The notes: generated by a model not told the origin, from the sequence alone. Shown: positions 8,343 to 17,085, counted from the first letter of the stretch. The stretch is 64,000 bases of DNA from Bog-756 sp035949055 (GCA_035949055.1 DASZIO010000036.1:1-64000); one strand, 5' to 3'. A program made the numbers and translations.

Positions 8343-10376
8343 TCAGTCCATCGACTCCTCGAGCAGCTGGGAAAGATCGAGGACCCGCACGTCGTCCTCT
8401 TTGGCATGGGCCCGCACCGCGTCATCGAGCATGATCATGCAGTACGGGCAGGCCGTCGAGACCACGTCGGCCCCCGTGCCGAGCGCCTCCTCGGTCCGCT
8501 CCATGTTCACCCGCTTGCCGATGTTCTCCTCGAGCCACATGCGCGCCCCACCGGCCCCACAGCAGAAGCCTCGCTCGCGACAACGGCGCATCTCGACCTG
8601 GTTGGCTCCGGGGATGGCATCGATGACCGAGCGGGGCTCGTCGAACACCCGGTTGTGCCGGCCCAGGTAGCAGGGGTCGTGATAGGTGACCGTGCCCTGG
8701 TATCCCCCACCCGGGGTCAGCTTGCCCACCGAGACCAGGTGGTCGAGAAGCTGGCTGTGGTGGATGACCTCGAAGTTGCCGCCCAGGGCGGGGTACTCGT
8801 TGGCCAGCGAGTTGAAGCAGTGGGGGCAGGTGGCGATGACCTTCTTCACCCCGGTGCTGCCCAGGGTCTCGATGTTCATGCGGGCCTGCTCCTGGTACAG
8901 GTACTCGTTGCCCAGGCGCCGGGCCGGGTCTCCGGTGCAGCTCTCCCGGGGACCGAGGATGCCGAATGAGACGCCGGCCCGGTGCAACATGCGGGCCGTG
9001 GCCTGGGCGCCCTTGCGGGCCCGTTCGTCGAGAGCGCCGGCACAGCCCACCCAGTAGAGGTACTCGATGTCGTCGGGGATCGCTCCGCTGATGACCGGGA
9101 CGTCGAAGTCGAGCGCGGCAAGCCAGTCGGTTCGTTTGGACGACCCGAGCCCCCACGGGTCGCCCTGGTTCTCGATGTTGCGGAGCATGAGGCCCGCCTC
9201 GGTGGGGAACGACGACTCCATCAGCACCTCGTAACGGCGCATGTCGATGATGGTGTCGATGTGCTCGATGTCGACCGGGCACTCCTCGACGCAGGCGCCA
9301 CACGTGGTGCAGGACCAGAGGACATCGGGATCGATGACGGTCGGGACCAGGTTGTCCACTTCGACCCCGGCGGCCCGGTTCTGGGCCATGACCCGGTCGG
9401 CCGAGGAGAACAGGTTGTCCCGCAGGTCCATGATGATGAGCTTCGGGGAAAGGGGCTTCCCGGTGTTCCAAGCCGGGCACTGGGATTGGCAACGCCCGCA
9501 CTCGGTGCAAGTGGCCATGTCGAGCAGCTGCTTCCACGAGAAGTCCTCGATGCGGCCGGCTCCGAACACCACCTCGTCCGCGTCCCCCACGTCCTCCATG
9601 GACATGTCCGGGGTGGAGGCCAGCGCGCCGAGCGCCCGTGGGCGCCGGGAGGTGGCCACGTTGATCGGGGCCATGAAGATGTGGAGGTGCTTCGAGTAGG
9701 AGACGAACACGAGGAACCCAGTGATGATGGCGATGTTGGCCAGCAGCGCCACCGTCTCGATCACGCTGTTCACCCCGGTGCCCAACGGGGCGAGGGCCTT
9801 GGCCAGCCCGTGCGAGGCGAAGGCCCACCATCCGTAGGGGAAGTGGCCGGTGTTGACCTGGGCGGCGCGGTAGAGCAGCAGCGTCGCCATCACGCCGAAG
9901 ATCATGAGGAGCACGAGCCAGGCGGCTCCGGTGTGGGAGCCGAAGAATCGCGACCGCCGGTTCTCCCGCTTCGGGGAGTGCTTGACCCTGATGCCGACGA
10001 ACACCAGCAGCGAGACGATGACGGCGACGGCGAAGAAGTCCTCCAGGAAGCCGATGACCGCGGTCTGGCCGATGAGCGGGATGTGGAAGTTGCGTTGGAA
10101 CAGGCACCCGTAGGCCTCGATGATGGTGAGAAGCAGGATGGTGAAGCCCCAGAAGGTGAAGGCATGGGCCAGGCCCGGGACCGTCCACTGCAGGAGCTTC
10201 TTCTGGCCCCCGACCTCGACCAGCTCGGCCTCGACCCGCTTGGGCACATCCCTGAACCGGGACGGGACGGCGGGATGGCCGGCCGAGATCAGCCGGTAGA
10301 GCCAGAAGAACCGGCGGCCGGCGATGGCGAACATCACCGCGGTGATCCCGAGTCCTACGGCCAGTCTGAGCGGCAC
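8343..10376 (-). CDS. Membrane-anchored Fe-S oxidoreductase (HdrD/CCG-domain type)
   Basis: This 677-residue protein resembles actinobacterial iron-sulfur-binding reductases such as Rv0338c (recalled family). About five membrane helices fill the first 240 residues, like a cytochrome b/NarI-type anchor. Two [4Fe-4S] ferredoxin motifs follow (CTECGRCQSQCP near 290 and CTTCGACVEECP near 350). Two cysteine-rich CCG regions come next, the second with HDPCYLGRHN, GFCCGAGGARMW and ACPYC. Such proteins pass electrons between a membrane quinone pool and cytosolic donors; the exact partner is unknown. The start is GTG at 10376 behind AGGAGGATCGAA. A perfect GTTACT/AGTAAC dyad lies 18 bases upstream and a terminator separates it from dcd. 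Confidence 0.88.
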   Translation of the reverse strand: MPLRLAVGLGITAVMFAIAGRRFFWLYRLISAGHPAVPSRFRDVPKRVEAELVEVGGQKKLLQWTVPGLAHAFTFWGFTILLLTIIEAYGCLFQRNFHIPLIGQTAVIGFLEDFFAVAVIVSLLVFVGIRVKHSPKRENRRSRFFGSHTGAAWLVLLMIFGVMATLLLYRAAQVNTGHFPYGWWAFASHGLAKALAPLGTGVNSVIETVALLANIAIITGFLVFVSYSKHLHIFMAPINVATSRRPRALGALASTPDMSMEDVGDADEVVFGAGRIEDFSWKQLLDMATCTECGRCQSQCPAWNTGKPLSPKLIIMDLRDNLFSSADRVMAQNRAAGVEVDNLVPTVIDPDVLWSCTTCGACVEECPVDIEHIDTIIDMRRYEVLMESSFPTEAGLMLRNIENQGDPWGLGSSKRTDWLAALDFDVPVISGAIPDDIEYLYWVGCAGALDERARKGAQATARMLHRAGVSFGILGPRESCTGDPARRLGNEYLYQEQARMNIETLGSTGVKKVIATCPHCFNSLANEYPALGGNFEVIHHSQLLDHLVSVGKLTPGGGYQGTVTYHDPCYLGRHNRVFDEPRSVIDAIPGANQVEMRRCRERGFCCGAGGARMWLEENIGKRVNMERTEEALGTGADVVSTACPYCMIMLDDAVRAHAKEDDVRVLDLSQLLEESMD

Positions 10377-10393
10377 TTCGATCCTCCTGAGTA

Positions 10394-10409
10394 GTTACTG
10401 AAGAGTAAC
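10394..10409. promoter_or_regulatory. Palindromic operator-like site before Fe-S oxidoreductase
   Basis: GTTACT, four bases, AGTAAC is a perfect 6-bp inverted repeat in an AT-rich island, 18 bases upstream of the GTG start of the Fe-S oxidoreductase and next to its ribosome site. Its size and symmetry suit a TetR- or GntR-type repressor of redox or lipid genes. The regulator is unknown. Confidence 0.4.
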
Positions 10410-10420
10410 AAATGTCCAGC

Positions 10421-10443
10421 TCCACCGGCCCAGTACCGGTGGA
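10421..10443 (-). terminator. Hairpin terminator after dcd
   Basis: TCCACCGG and CCGGTGGA form a perfect 8-bp stem with a 7-base loop, only a few bases beyond the dcd stop on the minus strand. It is followed on that strand by the mixed sequence GCTGGACATTTG. It separates dcd from the Fe-S oxidoreductase gene that follows on the same strand. Confidence 0.55.
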
Positions 10444-10447
10444 CCGG

Positions 10448-11011
10448 TCATGAGACGAAGTTGTCGGCGTACCGGCTGGGTGTCGGCCCCCATTGTCCCT
10501 GGTACTTCGACTTGAGGCGCTCGGAACCGTAAGGATGGTCGGCGGCGGTGGTCATCTGCAGGAAGCTGATCTGGCCGATCTTCATGCCCGGGTAGACGGT
10601 GATGGGGAGGCTGGCCACGTTGGACAATTCGAGGGTGAGGTGCCCGTCCCAGCCGGCGTCGACGAACCCGGCGGTGGAATGGATGAGCAGGCCCAGCCGA
10701 CCGAGGGAGGACTTGCCCTCGAGCCTGGCCACCAAGTCGTTCGGGAGCGTCACCTGCTCGAGGGTGGAACCCAGGACGAATTCACCCGGGTGGAGTATGA
10801 GCGGCTCCTCGCCGGTGTCGACCAGCTCGGTCAGGTCCTCTTGGCTCTCACGCACGTCGATGACCCGGCTGGTGTGGTTGCGGAACAGGCGGAAGTAGCG
10901 ATCGACATGCAGGTCGACCGACGAGGGCTGGATGCAGCTCTCGTCCAGCGGCTCGATCTGTATATGGCCCGCGGCCAGGGCTTCTCGGATAGAGCGGTCA
11001 GAGAGAACCAT
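10448..11011 (-). CDS. dcd: dCTP deaminase, probably bifunctional dUMP-forming
   Basis: The enzyme deaminates dCTP on the way to dTTP. The 187-residue protein starts MVLSDRSIREALAAGHIQIEP and carries SVDLHVDRYFRLF. The catalytic region is GKSSLGRLGLLIHSTAGFVDAGWDGHLTLELSN, followed by the tail YGSERLKSKYQGQWGPTPSR. The HSTAG variant and this tail resemble the Mycobacterium tuberculosis enzyme, which both deaminates dCTP and hydrolyses dUTP, so direct dUMP formation is likely (inference). The open frame runs 46 codons further upstream, but that extension is antisense to the tRNA gene and not protein. The ATG at 11011 lies 30 bases from the divergent tRNA. Confidence 0.95.
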   Translation of the reverse strand: MVLSDRSIREALAAGHIQIEPLDESCIQPSSVDLHVDRYFRLFRNHTSRVIDVRESQEDLTELVDTGEEPLILHPGEFVLGSTLEQVTLPNDLVARLEGKSSLGRLGLLIHSTAGFVDAGWDGHLTLELSNVASLPITVYPGMKIGQISFLQMTTAADHPYGSERLKSKYQGQWGPTPSRYADNFVS

Positions 11012-11041
11012 GCCGGACAGACGATAGTGTGACCCACGCAC

Positions 11042-11112
11042 GCGGGCGTAGTTCAGAGGCAGAACACAAGCTTCCCAAGCTTGGAACGCGGGTTCGATTC
11101 CCGTCGCCCGCT
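11042..11112 (+). tRNA. tRNA-Gly (anticodon CCC)
   Basis: The acceptor stem pairs GCGGGCG (11042-11048) with CGCCCGC (11105-11111), with discriminator T at 11112. The D arm is GTTC/GAAC. The anticodon stem CAAGC/GCTTG encloses TTCCCAA, placing CCC at positions 34-36 for the glycine codon GGG. The T arm carries TTCGATT. The 3' CCA is not encoded (TCC follows). The gene is divergent from dcd. Confidence 0.95.
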
Positions 11113-11176
11113 CCGGGCCGTGAACAGACCGGCGGATCCCCTCGGCCATGATGCGCAGGCGGGACGGCAGACCCGC

Positions 11177-12409
11177 TCAGAGAAACCGCTCGACATAGGG
11201 CGCGAATCTCTTCCGGAGGTCCTCGCGGTCGAGGCCGACTTGGCCGGCGCGGTAGTCGATGCTCCCGAGCCGACCCCGCCGGTGCTCAGCCAGGTAGGCC
11301 TCCATGGCGACTCGAGCTGCCGCGTCGAAGGGCTGGCCGGCCAACTCGTAGATCGAGCGCACCGTGGTCAGCTGGTCGGCCATGAAGTCGTCGAAGCGGA
11401 CGTCGACCGATCGCTCCGCGGGCCACACCTCGCGGTCACGCAGGCACGCGGTGAGCAGGTCGTCGATGCGATCCGCCCAGGTTCGGCCCAGTTTCTCCGC
11501 ATCGACCTCGTCGGTGTACATCCGGGCGGTGTACGCGACCATCGTGGCCATGGACACGACCACATCGACGGGGTCCCGATGGGTCACCACCACGGTGGCG
11601 CCGGGGAACACCTCGGCCAGCACGGGGAGCTGCTCCAGGTGCTGGGGTGACTTGAGCACCCACCGGTCTCCGCCCCGGGTGAACTGGAGCGCCTGCAGCA
11701 TTGTCCGCAAGAAACGGTAGTGGGGCGTCTGATCGTGGGTGGAGTAGTACGCCTCCCAATTGGGCAGCGGCGCCAGCGTCTCGAAGAACATCGTCGAGAA
11801 GTCGATGGCCAGAAGCTGGATCTCCTCGTGCACGTGGTCCGTCGTCATCTCGTGCATCAACGGAAAAAGCGGCATCGCCTGGTTGAGGAACCACAGGCCG
11901 GCGTCGGTGCGTTGGCGCCGGGGGTCGGGCACCACTCCGACTTCAGCTGGCATCGGGATCGGCTCGAGGCTCTCCCAGTAGGGCAGGGAGCGCAGCGCGG
12001 GGTCGGTGGCCAACATGTTGTGCAGATGGGTGGTCCCCGTACGAGGCAGGCCGACGATGACGATGGGTGGCGTCAGCTCGACGCCATGGATCTGCGGATG
12101 GCGAGTGAGCAGATCAGTGAACAGGAGCCGGTTCCTCAGCAACTGGAGCACCTGGGAGTAGAAGACCACCTGGCCGGCCGGCGTCACCCGCTCGACCTCC
12201 CCCAGGGCCTCGAGCAGGACGCCGAGGCGCTCCTCGTAGTCCCGAGGCCCGAAGTCGGTGAGCCCGGTCTCCTCCGCCGCCTGTCGGTGCAACCGGCCGG
12301 CGTCGAGCGGGCACTCATCGGCCAGCACCGCCATGCCGGCCAGCATCTCGTTCACCTCCGGAGAGAACGTCGGATGCCACAGGTCTTCGATATGGATCGT
12401 GTCGGACAT
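11177..12409 (-). CDS. PAPS-dependent sulfotransferase family protein
   Basis: A probable cytosolic sulfotransferase moving sulfate from PAPS to a hydroxyl substrate. The 410-residue protein has the 5'-phosphosulfate-binding loop PPIVIVGLPRTGTTHLHNMLATDP near residue 115 and the 3'-phosphate-binding segment VVVTHRDPVDVVVSMATMV near 270. WVLKSPQHLEQLPVL between them is typical of the Sulfotransfer_3 group of actinobacteria. The ATG at 12409 follows GAGAAGG; the open frame extends upstream without homology. It is divergent from a DUF1214 gene, with a 67-base shared promoter region. The substrate is unknown; sulfolipid, sterol-like or polyketide targets are possible. Confidence 0.88.
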   Translation of the reverse strand: MSDTIHIEDLWHPTFSPEVNEMLAGMAVLADECPLDAGRLHRQAAEETGLTDFGPRDYEERLGVLLEALGEVERVTPAGQVVFYSQVLQLLRNRLLFTDLLTRHPQIHGVELTPPIVIVGLPRTGTTHLHNMLATDPALRSLPYWESLEPIPMPAEVGVVPDPRRQRTDAGLWFLNQAMPLFPLMHEMTTDHVHEEIQLLAIDFSTMFFETLAPLPNWEAYYSTHDQTPHYRFLRTMLQALQFTRGGDRWVLKSPQHLEQLPVLAEVFPGATVVVTHRDPVDVVVSMATMVAYTARMYTDEVDAEKLGRTWADRIDDLLTACLRDREVWPAERSVDVRFDDFMADQLTTVRSIYELAGQPFDAAARVAMEAYLAEHRRGRLGSIDYRAGQVGLDREDLRKRFAPYVERFL

Positions 12410-12476
12410 CCTTCTCCCCCGAACGGCGCGTCGCACCGTAGATTGCAGACGGCCGTATCCCGAGAGGAATCCTGAC

Positions 12477-13625
12477 ATGAGCGAACGGACGTGGGAGACC
12501 ACACAGGCCTGGAGGGAGCTGCTGTCCGGACTCGGCGAGCTCGACCGCCAATTCCTCGAGGGTCCTCGGGCCGTGCCCGACGAGCAGACGGTGGCGGAGG
12601 GCTACCGCATGCTGACCGTGGGCCTCGGAGTGGCCCTGGACGTCTACCTCTACGGCGACGCCAGCCGCCCAGTCTTCGTCGACGTCAACACTCCCTTCCG
12701 GCGTGACCGGGCTTGGGGAGGCGACAACACCGATGCGTACTACTCGATGGTCACGCTCGACCCGGCGCGTCGCTACCGGGTGAGCGGACAGCGCGGGGAC
12801 AGTGCCTACTTCTCGCTCACCGTCTACAACGAGCCGGCCCCGGGGCAGTGGTCCAACCGGATCATCGGGATCGTGAACGACACCGACCTGGACCTGGACG
12901 ACGAGGGGCGTTTCTCGTTCCTGATGGGCCCCGCCCGGCCACCCGGTTACACCGCGCCGTTCATCGAGCTCACCGACGACACCCACGTGGCCTTCACCCG
13001 CGACTACCAACTCGACCCGGCGGTCGGGCGGCGAGTCTGCTGGGAGATTGAGGCGCTCGACCCTCCCGATCCGCTCATCCGGACCGATCCGGCGACGGCG
13101 GCCGGCCTGCGCGCCGCTCTGCAGTGGGTCCAGACCCTGTTCATGACCGTGCCGCTCAGCGTGGCGCCTCGCCAGGCCGTCGAGTCGCTCGGGCACAATT
13201 CCCCACAACTGGCCAATGAGTTCGCCCACCCCTATCAGGTGCCGGACGCCAACTTCGGATGGTCGGCGAGGGACGCCTGCTACGCGTTCGCCAGCTACCG
13301 CATCCAACCTGACGAGGCCCTCGTGGTCAGCCACCGGCCGCCGGACTGCCGGTTTTGGAACCTCGTCGTGTGGAATCCCTTTCTCGCCACCGAGGTGCTG
13401 ACCGACGCGCGCACCTCGATCAACAACGGCGCTGCCGTCCCGAACGCGGACGGCACCGTCACCGCGGTCATCGCCCGCCACGACTTGGCCCACCCCAACT
13501 CGGTGTCGACGGCCGGGCATGCCCAGGGCGCCCTGGCGTTCCGGTGGTTCCTGGCCGACACCGTCCCCGACCGGCCGACCATCGAGGTGGTCAATGCGGT
13601 CGACGCCCCCACCGCTCCATCGTGA
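12477..13625 (+). CDS. DUF1214 domain protein
   Basis: The 382-residue protein ends in a DUF1214-type beta domain: RDACYAFASYRIQPDEALVVSHRPPDCRFWNLVVWNPF and the closing FRWFLADTVPDRPTIEVVNA. The N-terminal half has GLGVALDVYLYGDASRPVFVDVNTPFRRDRAWGGDNTDAYYSMVTLDPARRYRVSGQRGD, also usual for this group. The biochemical role is unknown; members often sit beside lipid or steroid genes. The ATG at 12477 follows GAGAGGAATCC. It is divergently paired with the sulfotransferase, which suggests a shared regulator or pathway. Its 3' neighbour is a hydrolase remnant. Confidence 0.82.
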   Translation: MSERTWETTQAWRELLSGLGELDRQFLEGPRAVPDEQTVAEGYRMLTVGLGVALDVYLYGDASRPVFVDVNTPFRRDRAWGGDNTDAYYSMVTLDPARRYRVSGQRGDSAYFSLTVYNEPAPGQWSNRIIGIVNDTDLDLDDEGRFSFLMGPARPPGYTAPFIELTDDTHVAFTRDYQLDPAVGRRVCWEIEALDPPDPLIRTDPATAAGLRAALQWVQTLFMTVPLSVAPRQAVESLGHNSPQLANEFAHPYQVPDANFGWSARDACYAFASYRIQPDEALVVSHRPPDCRFWNLVVWNPFLATEVLTDARTSINNGAAVPNADGTVTAVIARHDLAHPNSVSTAGHAQGALAFRWFLADTVPDRPTIEVVNAVDAPTAPS

Positions 13626-13729
13626 ACCCATCCCTGACCCACCGCCCGTCCCCTCGTCGACGCCGTTCGCCGGCCGCACATCGAAGCAGCCCTCGGGTTG
13701 ACGGTGACTCCGACCGGTAGTTGTCGTCG

Positions 13730-14198
13730 ATGAGTTTCTACGTGTTGGTTCCGGGAGCCGGCGGGGACGCGTGGTACTCGTCAACCCCAGATTCCCCTTC
13801 CGGGCGAGACCGCCGGAGACTGGTGGGGAGACACCGGGGTCGAACAGGCCCGCATCGCGGCCGCGGCCGATTTCGGATACCCGGAAGCCTTCGAGGTGAC
13901 CACCTACTTCCTCCACGACGTCCCGGCTGAGACCCTGGCCGACGGGGCGGAGCACGATCGGCCTGAAGCCGACATCGTCTTCAGCCAGTCCTGCGACGTC
14001 CCACACTGGTCCAACGTCCGGACGCGGGTCGTCGCCGGACTGGACGACCGGTTCTTCCCGGTCGACTTCCAACGCCAGGTGGCCCGCCAACGTCTCGGCA
14101 TCGAGATGGACGTCATCCCGGGTGGCCACCTCCTCGCCCTGGCCGACCCATCGGGCCTGGCCCACTACCTCGACCGCGACGCCGGCCTCCCCGGCTAG
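13730..14198 (+). pseudogene. Alpha/beta hydrolase remnant with internal deletion and frame change
   Basis: The ATG at 13730 begins MSFYVLVPGAGGDAWY, the usual first strand and oxyanion loop of a small alpha/beta hydrolase. The frame then degenerates. From about 13785 a different frame reads IPLPGETAGDWWGDTGVEQARIAAA and continues through VTTYFLHDVPAETLADG to RVVAGLDDRFFPVDFQ and the histidine block DVIPGGHLLALADPSGLAHYLDRD, ending at 14198. The middle of the fold, including the nucleophile elbow GxSxG, is missing (roughly 250-300 bases compared with the usual length of about 230 residues). An internal out-of-frame deletion therefore inactivated the gene. A GTG at 13896 could still start a C-terminal fragment, but it would lack the nucleophile. 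Confidence 0.7.
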
Positions 14199-14208
14199 GC
14201 GCCGCCCT

Positions 14209-15477
14209 TCAGATGGGCTCGTAACACCGGGAGAACCAGCGGGACACTTCGGTGCGGGCCGTCAAGGCACGACCCAACGACGTGGCTGCGGTCGCCACAC
14301 TCCGGGCGCGACCGGGAGCCGCCCCCTCCAGCAGCTCGTTCCAGAAGATCCCCCAGCCGCCGGCCAACGCGTCGCCCACCACCGGCGCAGTAAGGAGACG
14401 GCCCACCGCGGCCACGGCTCTCGGGTGCGGGACCAAGGTTGCATGCACGGCGGCGGTGATGCGCTGGTACGGGAGATGCGTCTCGGCCAAGCGGCGCCGG
14501 TAGATGGCGGCGGCGTTCGCCGGACGTCGGAGGATGGCCTCGGCGGCCGCCCGCCCGCTGGTCATGGCCTGGGCGATGCCTTCCCCCTGCAGCGGATTCA
14601 CCAGGCCCGCCGCGTCCCCGACCAGCAGTACCCGCCCCGAGGCGGGGGTCGTCCCGACCATGCCCATCTTGAGCCACCCGCCGAGACGCCGGGGCGGTAC
14701 CGCGTCCCTCGGACTCGCCGCCAGCAGCCCGAGACCGACCAGGTGGTCGAGAAATGCCGGCAAGACCCGGACCGCGGCAGAGCCGGCTTGCCGATCGGCC
14801 AAGGTTCCGACCCCGACCCCCAGGTTGGCCATGCCGGCGGGGCCCGGAAAGATCCAGCCGTAGCCGGGAAAGGCCGCCCAGCGCTCTTGCTCCCAGAGCG
14901 CGATGGTCGGGAGCTCAACCGGTTGCTCGAGGTAGCTGCGCACGGCGAAGCCCCACAGCACACGACCGGCGTCGATCAATCCGGAGCATTCGGCCACGCG
15001 ACTGGTGGCCCCGTCCGCGCCGACGACGAAGTCGGCATGGATCTCCTCACCCCCGGACAAGGCGAACCCCTCGATGGCCTCGGCCGGACCGATCGGCCGG
15101 TGGGCCCGGCCCTCGAAGGGGATGGCACCGGCCTCGACGGCGACAGCTCGCAAGGCGTCGTCGAACCCCGCCCGGGTGACCGCCCGAGCCCGACCGGGGT
15201 ACGAACGGCCCTCGAAGCACGGCAACCTGACCCGGCGACCTGTCGGGCCCACCACGACCATGTCGCCGACATCGTGACCGGGCGGCTCGGCGATGCCCAG
15301 GTCAGCCAGGACCTGCAGTCCCCTCGGACCGATGAGGTCGCCGCAGGCCTTGTCCCTCGGAAACCCCGCCTTGTCCACCAACGCGACCTCGGCCCCCCCC
15401 GTCGCGAGGACGGTGGCGGCGATGCTTCCGGCCGGCCCCGCCCCGACCACCAGTGCGTCGAACCGCCTCGAGCTCAT
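14209..15477 (-). CDS. Geranylgeranyl reductase family FAD-dependent oxidoreductase
   Basis: A flavoprotein that reduces isoprenoid double bonds, as in menaquinone side chains or archaeal-type lipids. The 422-residue protein starts with the dinucleotide-binding fold FDALVVGAGPAGSIAATVLA. It shows the family block DKAGFPRDKACGDLIGPRGLQVLADLG near residue 40, the second FAD motif VGADGATSRVAE near 168, and GRVLLVGDAAGLVNPLQGEGIAQAM near 290. The ATG at 15477 gives MSSRRFDALVVG. It is divergent (57 bases) from a UbiE-like methyltransferase and a UbiA-like membrane protein, a set that suggests prenyl-quinone or prenyl-lipid tailoring. MenJ in mycobacteria is a related enzyme. Confidence 0.88.
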   Translation of the reverse strand: MSSRRFDALVVGAGPAGSIAATVLATGGAEVALVDKAGFPRDKACGDLIGPRGLQVLADLGIAEPPGHDVGDMVVVGPTGRRVRLPCFEGRSYPGRARAVTRAGFDDALRAVAVEAGAIPFEGRAHRPIGPAEAIEGFALSGGEEIHADFVVGADGATSRVAECSGLIDAGRVLWGFAVRSYLEQPVELPTIALWEQERWAAFPGYGWIFPGPAGMANLGVGVGTLADRQAGSAAVRVLPAFLDHLVGLGLLAASPRDAVPPRRLGGWLKMGMVGTTPASGRVLLVGDAAGLVNPLQGEGIAQAMTSGRAAAEAILRRPANAAAIYRRRLAETHLPYQRITAAVHATLVPHPRAVAAVGRLLTAPVVGDALAGGWGIFWNELLEGAAPGRARSVATAATSLGRALTARTEVSRWFSRCYEPI

Positions 15478-15534
15478 TCGAACCTCCCGGGCGCCGACCG
15501 CCTACGGTGAGATCTTCGCACCCGAGGAGGCGCA

Positions 15535-16269
15535 GTGGAGACCCTGGACCCCGTCGATCCGAACCGGTTCGCACAGGAGCTGTTCTCTCCACTCCCCGAC
15601 CGCTACGACCGTCTGGCCGAGTGGCTCTCCCTGGGTCAGAACGGCCGGTGGCGGCGAGCCATGGTCGATCGCATCGTGCCGGCCCGTCCCGGGCTCGTCC
15701 TCGACGTGGCGTCGGGGCCCGCCGGTGTGGCGCTCGAGCTGGCCCACCGGACCGGAGCCCGGGTGGTGGGCATCGATCTCACGCTCGACATGCTGCGCCA
15801 GGGCCGGCGCACGATCGGCGCCCAGGGGGAGGCCGACCGGATTCAGCTGGTCGCGGGCCGGGCCGAGCAGATGCCATTCGCCGACCGCACCTTTGACGCC
15901 CTCACCTTCACCTACCTGTTGCGCTATGTGGACGACCCCCAGGCCACGCTCATCGAGCTGGCCCGAGTGGTGCAACCCGGGGCCACCGTGGCCAGTCTCG
16001 AGTTCCTTGTGCCGAAGAGCCTGTTCTGGAGAGGCTGGTGGTGGGGCTATACCCGGCTCCTGCTCCCGGTGGGCGGGCTCGTCGCCGGCGGGAGGGCGTG
16101 GTTCGACGTAGGCCGGTTCCTCGGGCCGAACATCTCGGCCCATTACCGGCGGTACCCGTTGGACTGGACCGAGGCGGCGTGGCGGCGGGCCGGCTTCGTC
16201 GATGTGGGAGCCCGACGGATGAGCCTGGGCGGCGGACTGGTCATGTGGGGGCGGCGCGCCGATGGCTGA
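15535..16269 (+). CDS. UbiE/MenG-like class I SAM methyltransferase
   Basis: The 244-residue protein resembles demethylmenaquinone methyltransferases. NRFAQELFSPLPDRYDRLAEWLSLGQNGRWRRAMVDRI is the UbiE-type opening. LVLDVASGPAGVALELA is SAM motif I, VVGIDLTLDMLRQG is motif II, and DALTFTYLLRYVDDPQATLIELARVVQPGATVASLEF corresponds to the later motifs. Because the genome's main menaquinone methyltransferase could be elsewhere, I leave the symbol blank. The GTG start at 15535 sits behind GAGGAGGCGCA. Its 3' end overlaps the next gene by 8 bases, so the two are translationally coupled. Confidence 0.85.
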   Translation: METLDPVDPNRFAQELFSPLPDRYDRLAEWLSLGQNGRWRRAMVDRIVPARPGLVLDVASGPAGVALELAHRTGARVVGIDLTLDMLRQGRRTIGAQGEADRIQLVAGRAEQMPFADRTFDALTFTYLLRYVDDPQATLIELARVVQPGATVASLEFLVPKSLFWRGWWWGYTRLLLPVGGLVAGGRAWFDVGRFLGPNISAHYRRYPLDWTEAAWRRAGFVDVGARRMSLGGGLVMWGRRADG

Positions 16270-17026
16270 GGCTCCGGCCGAACCACCCGCCGACCCGGGC
16301 GGCGAGCACCGCCCGGCGTACTACGCGGTGCGCGGCGGAGGGTGGCGGGACTGGTGGACGCTCCTCCACCCGCCCTATACGGCCTGGCACCTGGGGTACG
16401 TGGTCATCGGCGCCTGTCTCGCTCCGGTGGTCAACGCCACCAGGTTGATCGCCACGCTGGTCGCCTTCTTCCTCGCCGTCGGCCTGGCCGCCCACGCGCT
16501 CGACGAGCTGCACGGCCGGCCGCTGCGGACGGAGATCCCTAGCGGCGTGCTCTTCGCCGTGGCCGCGGCCGCTCTGGTCGGTGCCACGGTGGTGGGCGCG
16601 ATCGGCGTCGTCCAAGTGGGGTGGGCGCTGATCCCCTTCCTCATCATCGGCCCGGTGTTGGTGGTCGGCTACAACTTCGAGCTCCTCGGCGGTGCCCTCC
16701 ACAATGACGCCGGGTTCGCCGCCAGTTGGGGGGCCTTTCCCGTCCTCACCGCCTACGTGGCCCAGACCGGGACGCTGGCCGTGGCCCCATGGATTGCCGC
16801 CGCCGGCGCCTTCGCCCTGTCGGCCGGCCAGCGAGCGCTCAGCACCCCGGCCCGGTTGCTCCGGCGGAGGGCCACCCAGGTGGAGGGCTCGATCACCCTG
16901 TCCGACGGCAATTCGGTACCGGTCAACCCGGTAACGCTGCTCGGCCCCCTCGAACGGGCGCTGCGAGCCACGGCATGGGCGGTCGTACTGGTGGCCGCCT
17001 CCCTGGCTGTGGCCCGACTCACGTGA
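16262..17026 (+). CDS. UbiA-like polytopic membrane protein
   Basis: The 254-residue protein has about seven hydrophobic segments and looks like a divergent UbiA prenyltransferase. LLHPPYTAWHLGYVVIGACLA resembles the first UbiA helix. AAHALDELHGRPLRTEIP stands where the first Asp-rich motif and its loop would be, and NFELLGGALHNDAGFAASWGAFPVLTAYVAQTG resembles the second. The canonical NDxxD is not intact (HALDELHG instead), so catalytic activity is uncertain. It starts at ATG 16262 inside the end of the methyltransferase gene. Together with the divergent geranylgeranyl reductase it forms a possible prenyl-lipid set. Confidence 0.6.
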   Translation: MAEAPAEPPADPGGEHRPAYYAVRGGGWRDWWTLLHPPYTAWHLGYVVIGACLAPVVNATRLIATLVAFFLAVGLAAHALDELHGRPLRTEIPSGVLFAVAAAALVGATVVGAIGVVQVGWALIPFLIIGPVLVVGYNFELLGGALHNDAGFAASWGAFPVLTAYVAQTGTLAVAPWIAAAGAFALSAGQRALSTPARLLRRRATQVEGSITLSDGNSVPVNPVTLLGPLERALRATAWAVVLVAASLAVARLT

Positions 17027-17085
17027 CCGTTCGGTCGGTCGCGGTCGTGGGTGGCCCTCGCCGAAGGCCTGGCCCTCGGAGTACC

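Noticed and set aside
11012..11149. 46-codon N-terminal extension of dcd (ATGIEPAFQAWEACVLPLNYARV-like)
   Set aside because: It is antisense to tRNA-Gly, a well-known source of false N-termini.
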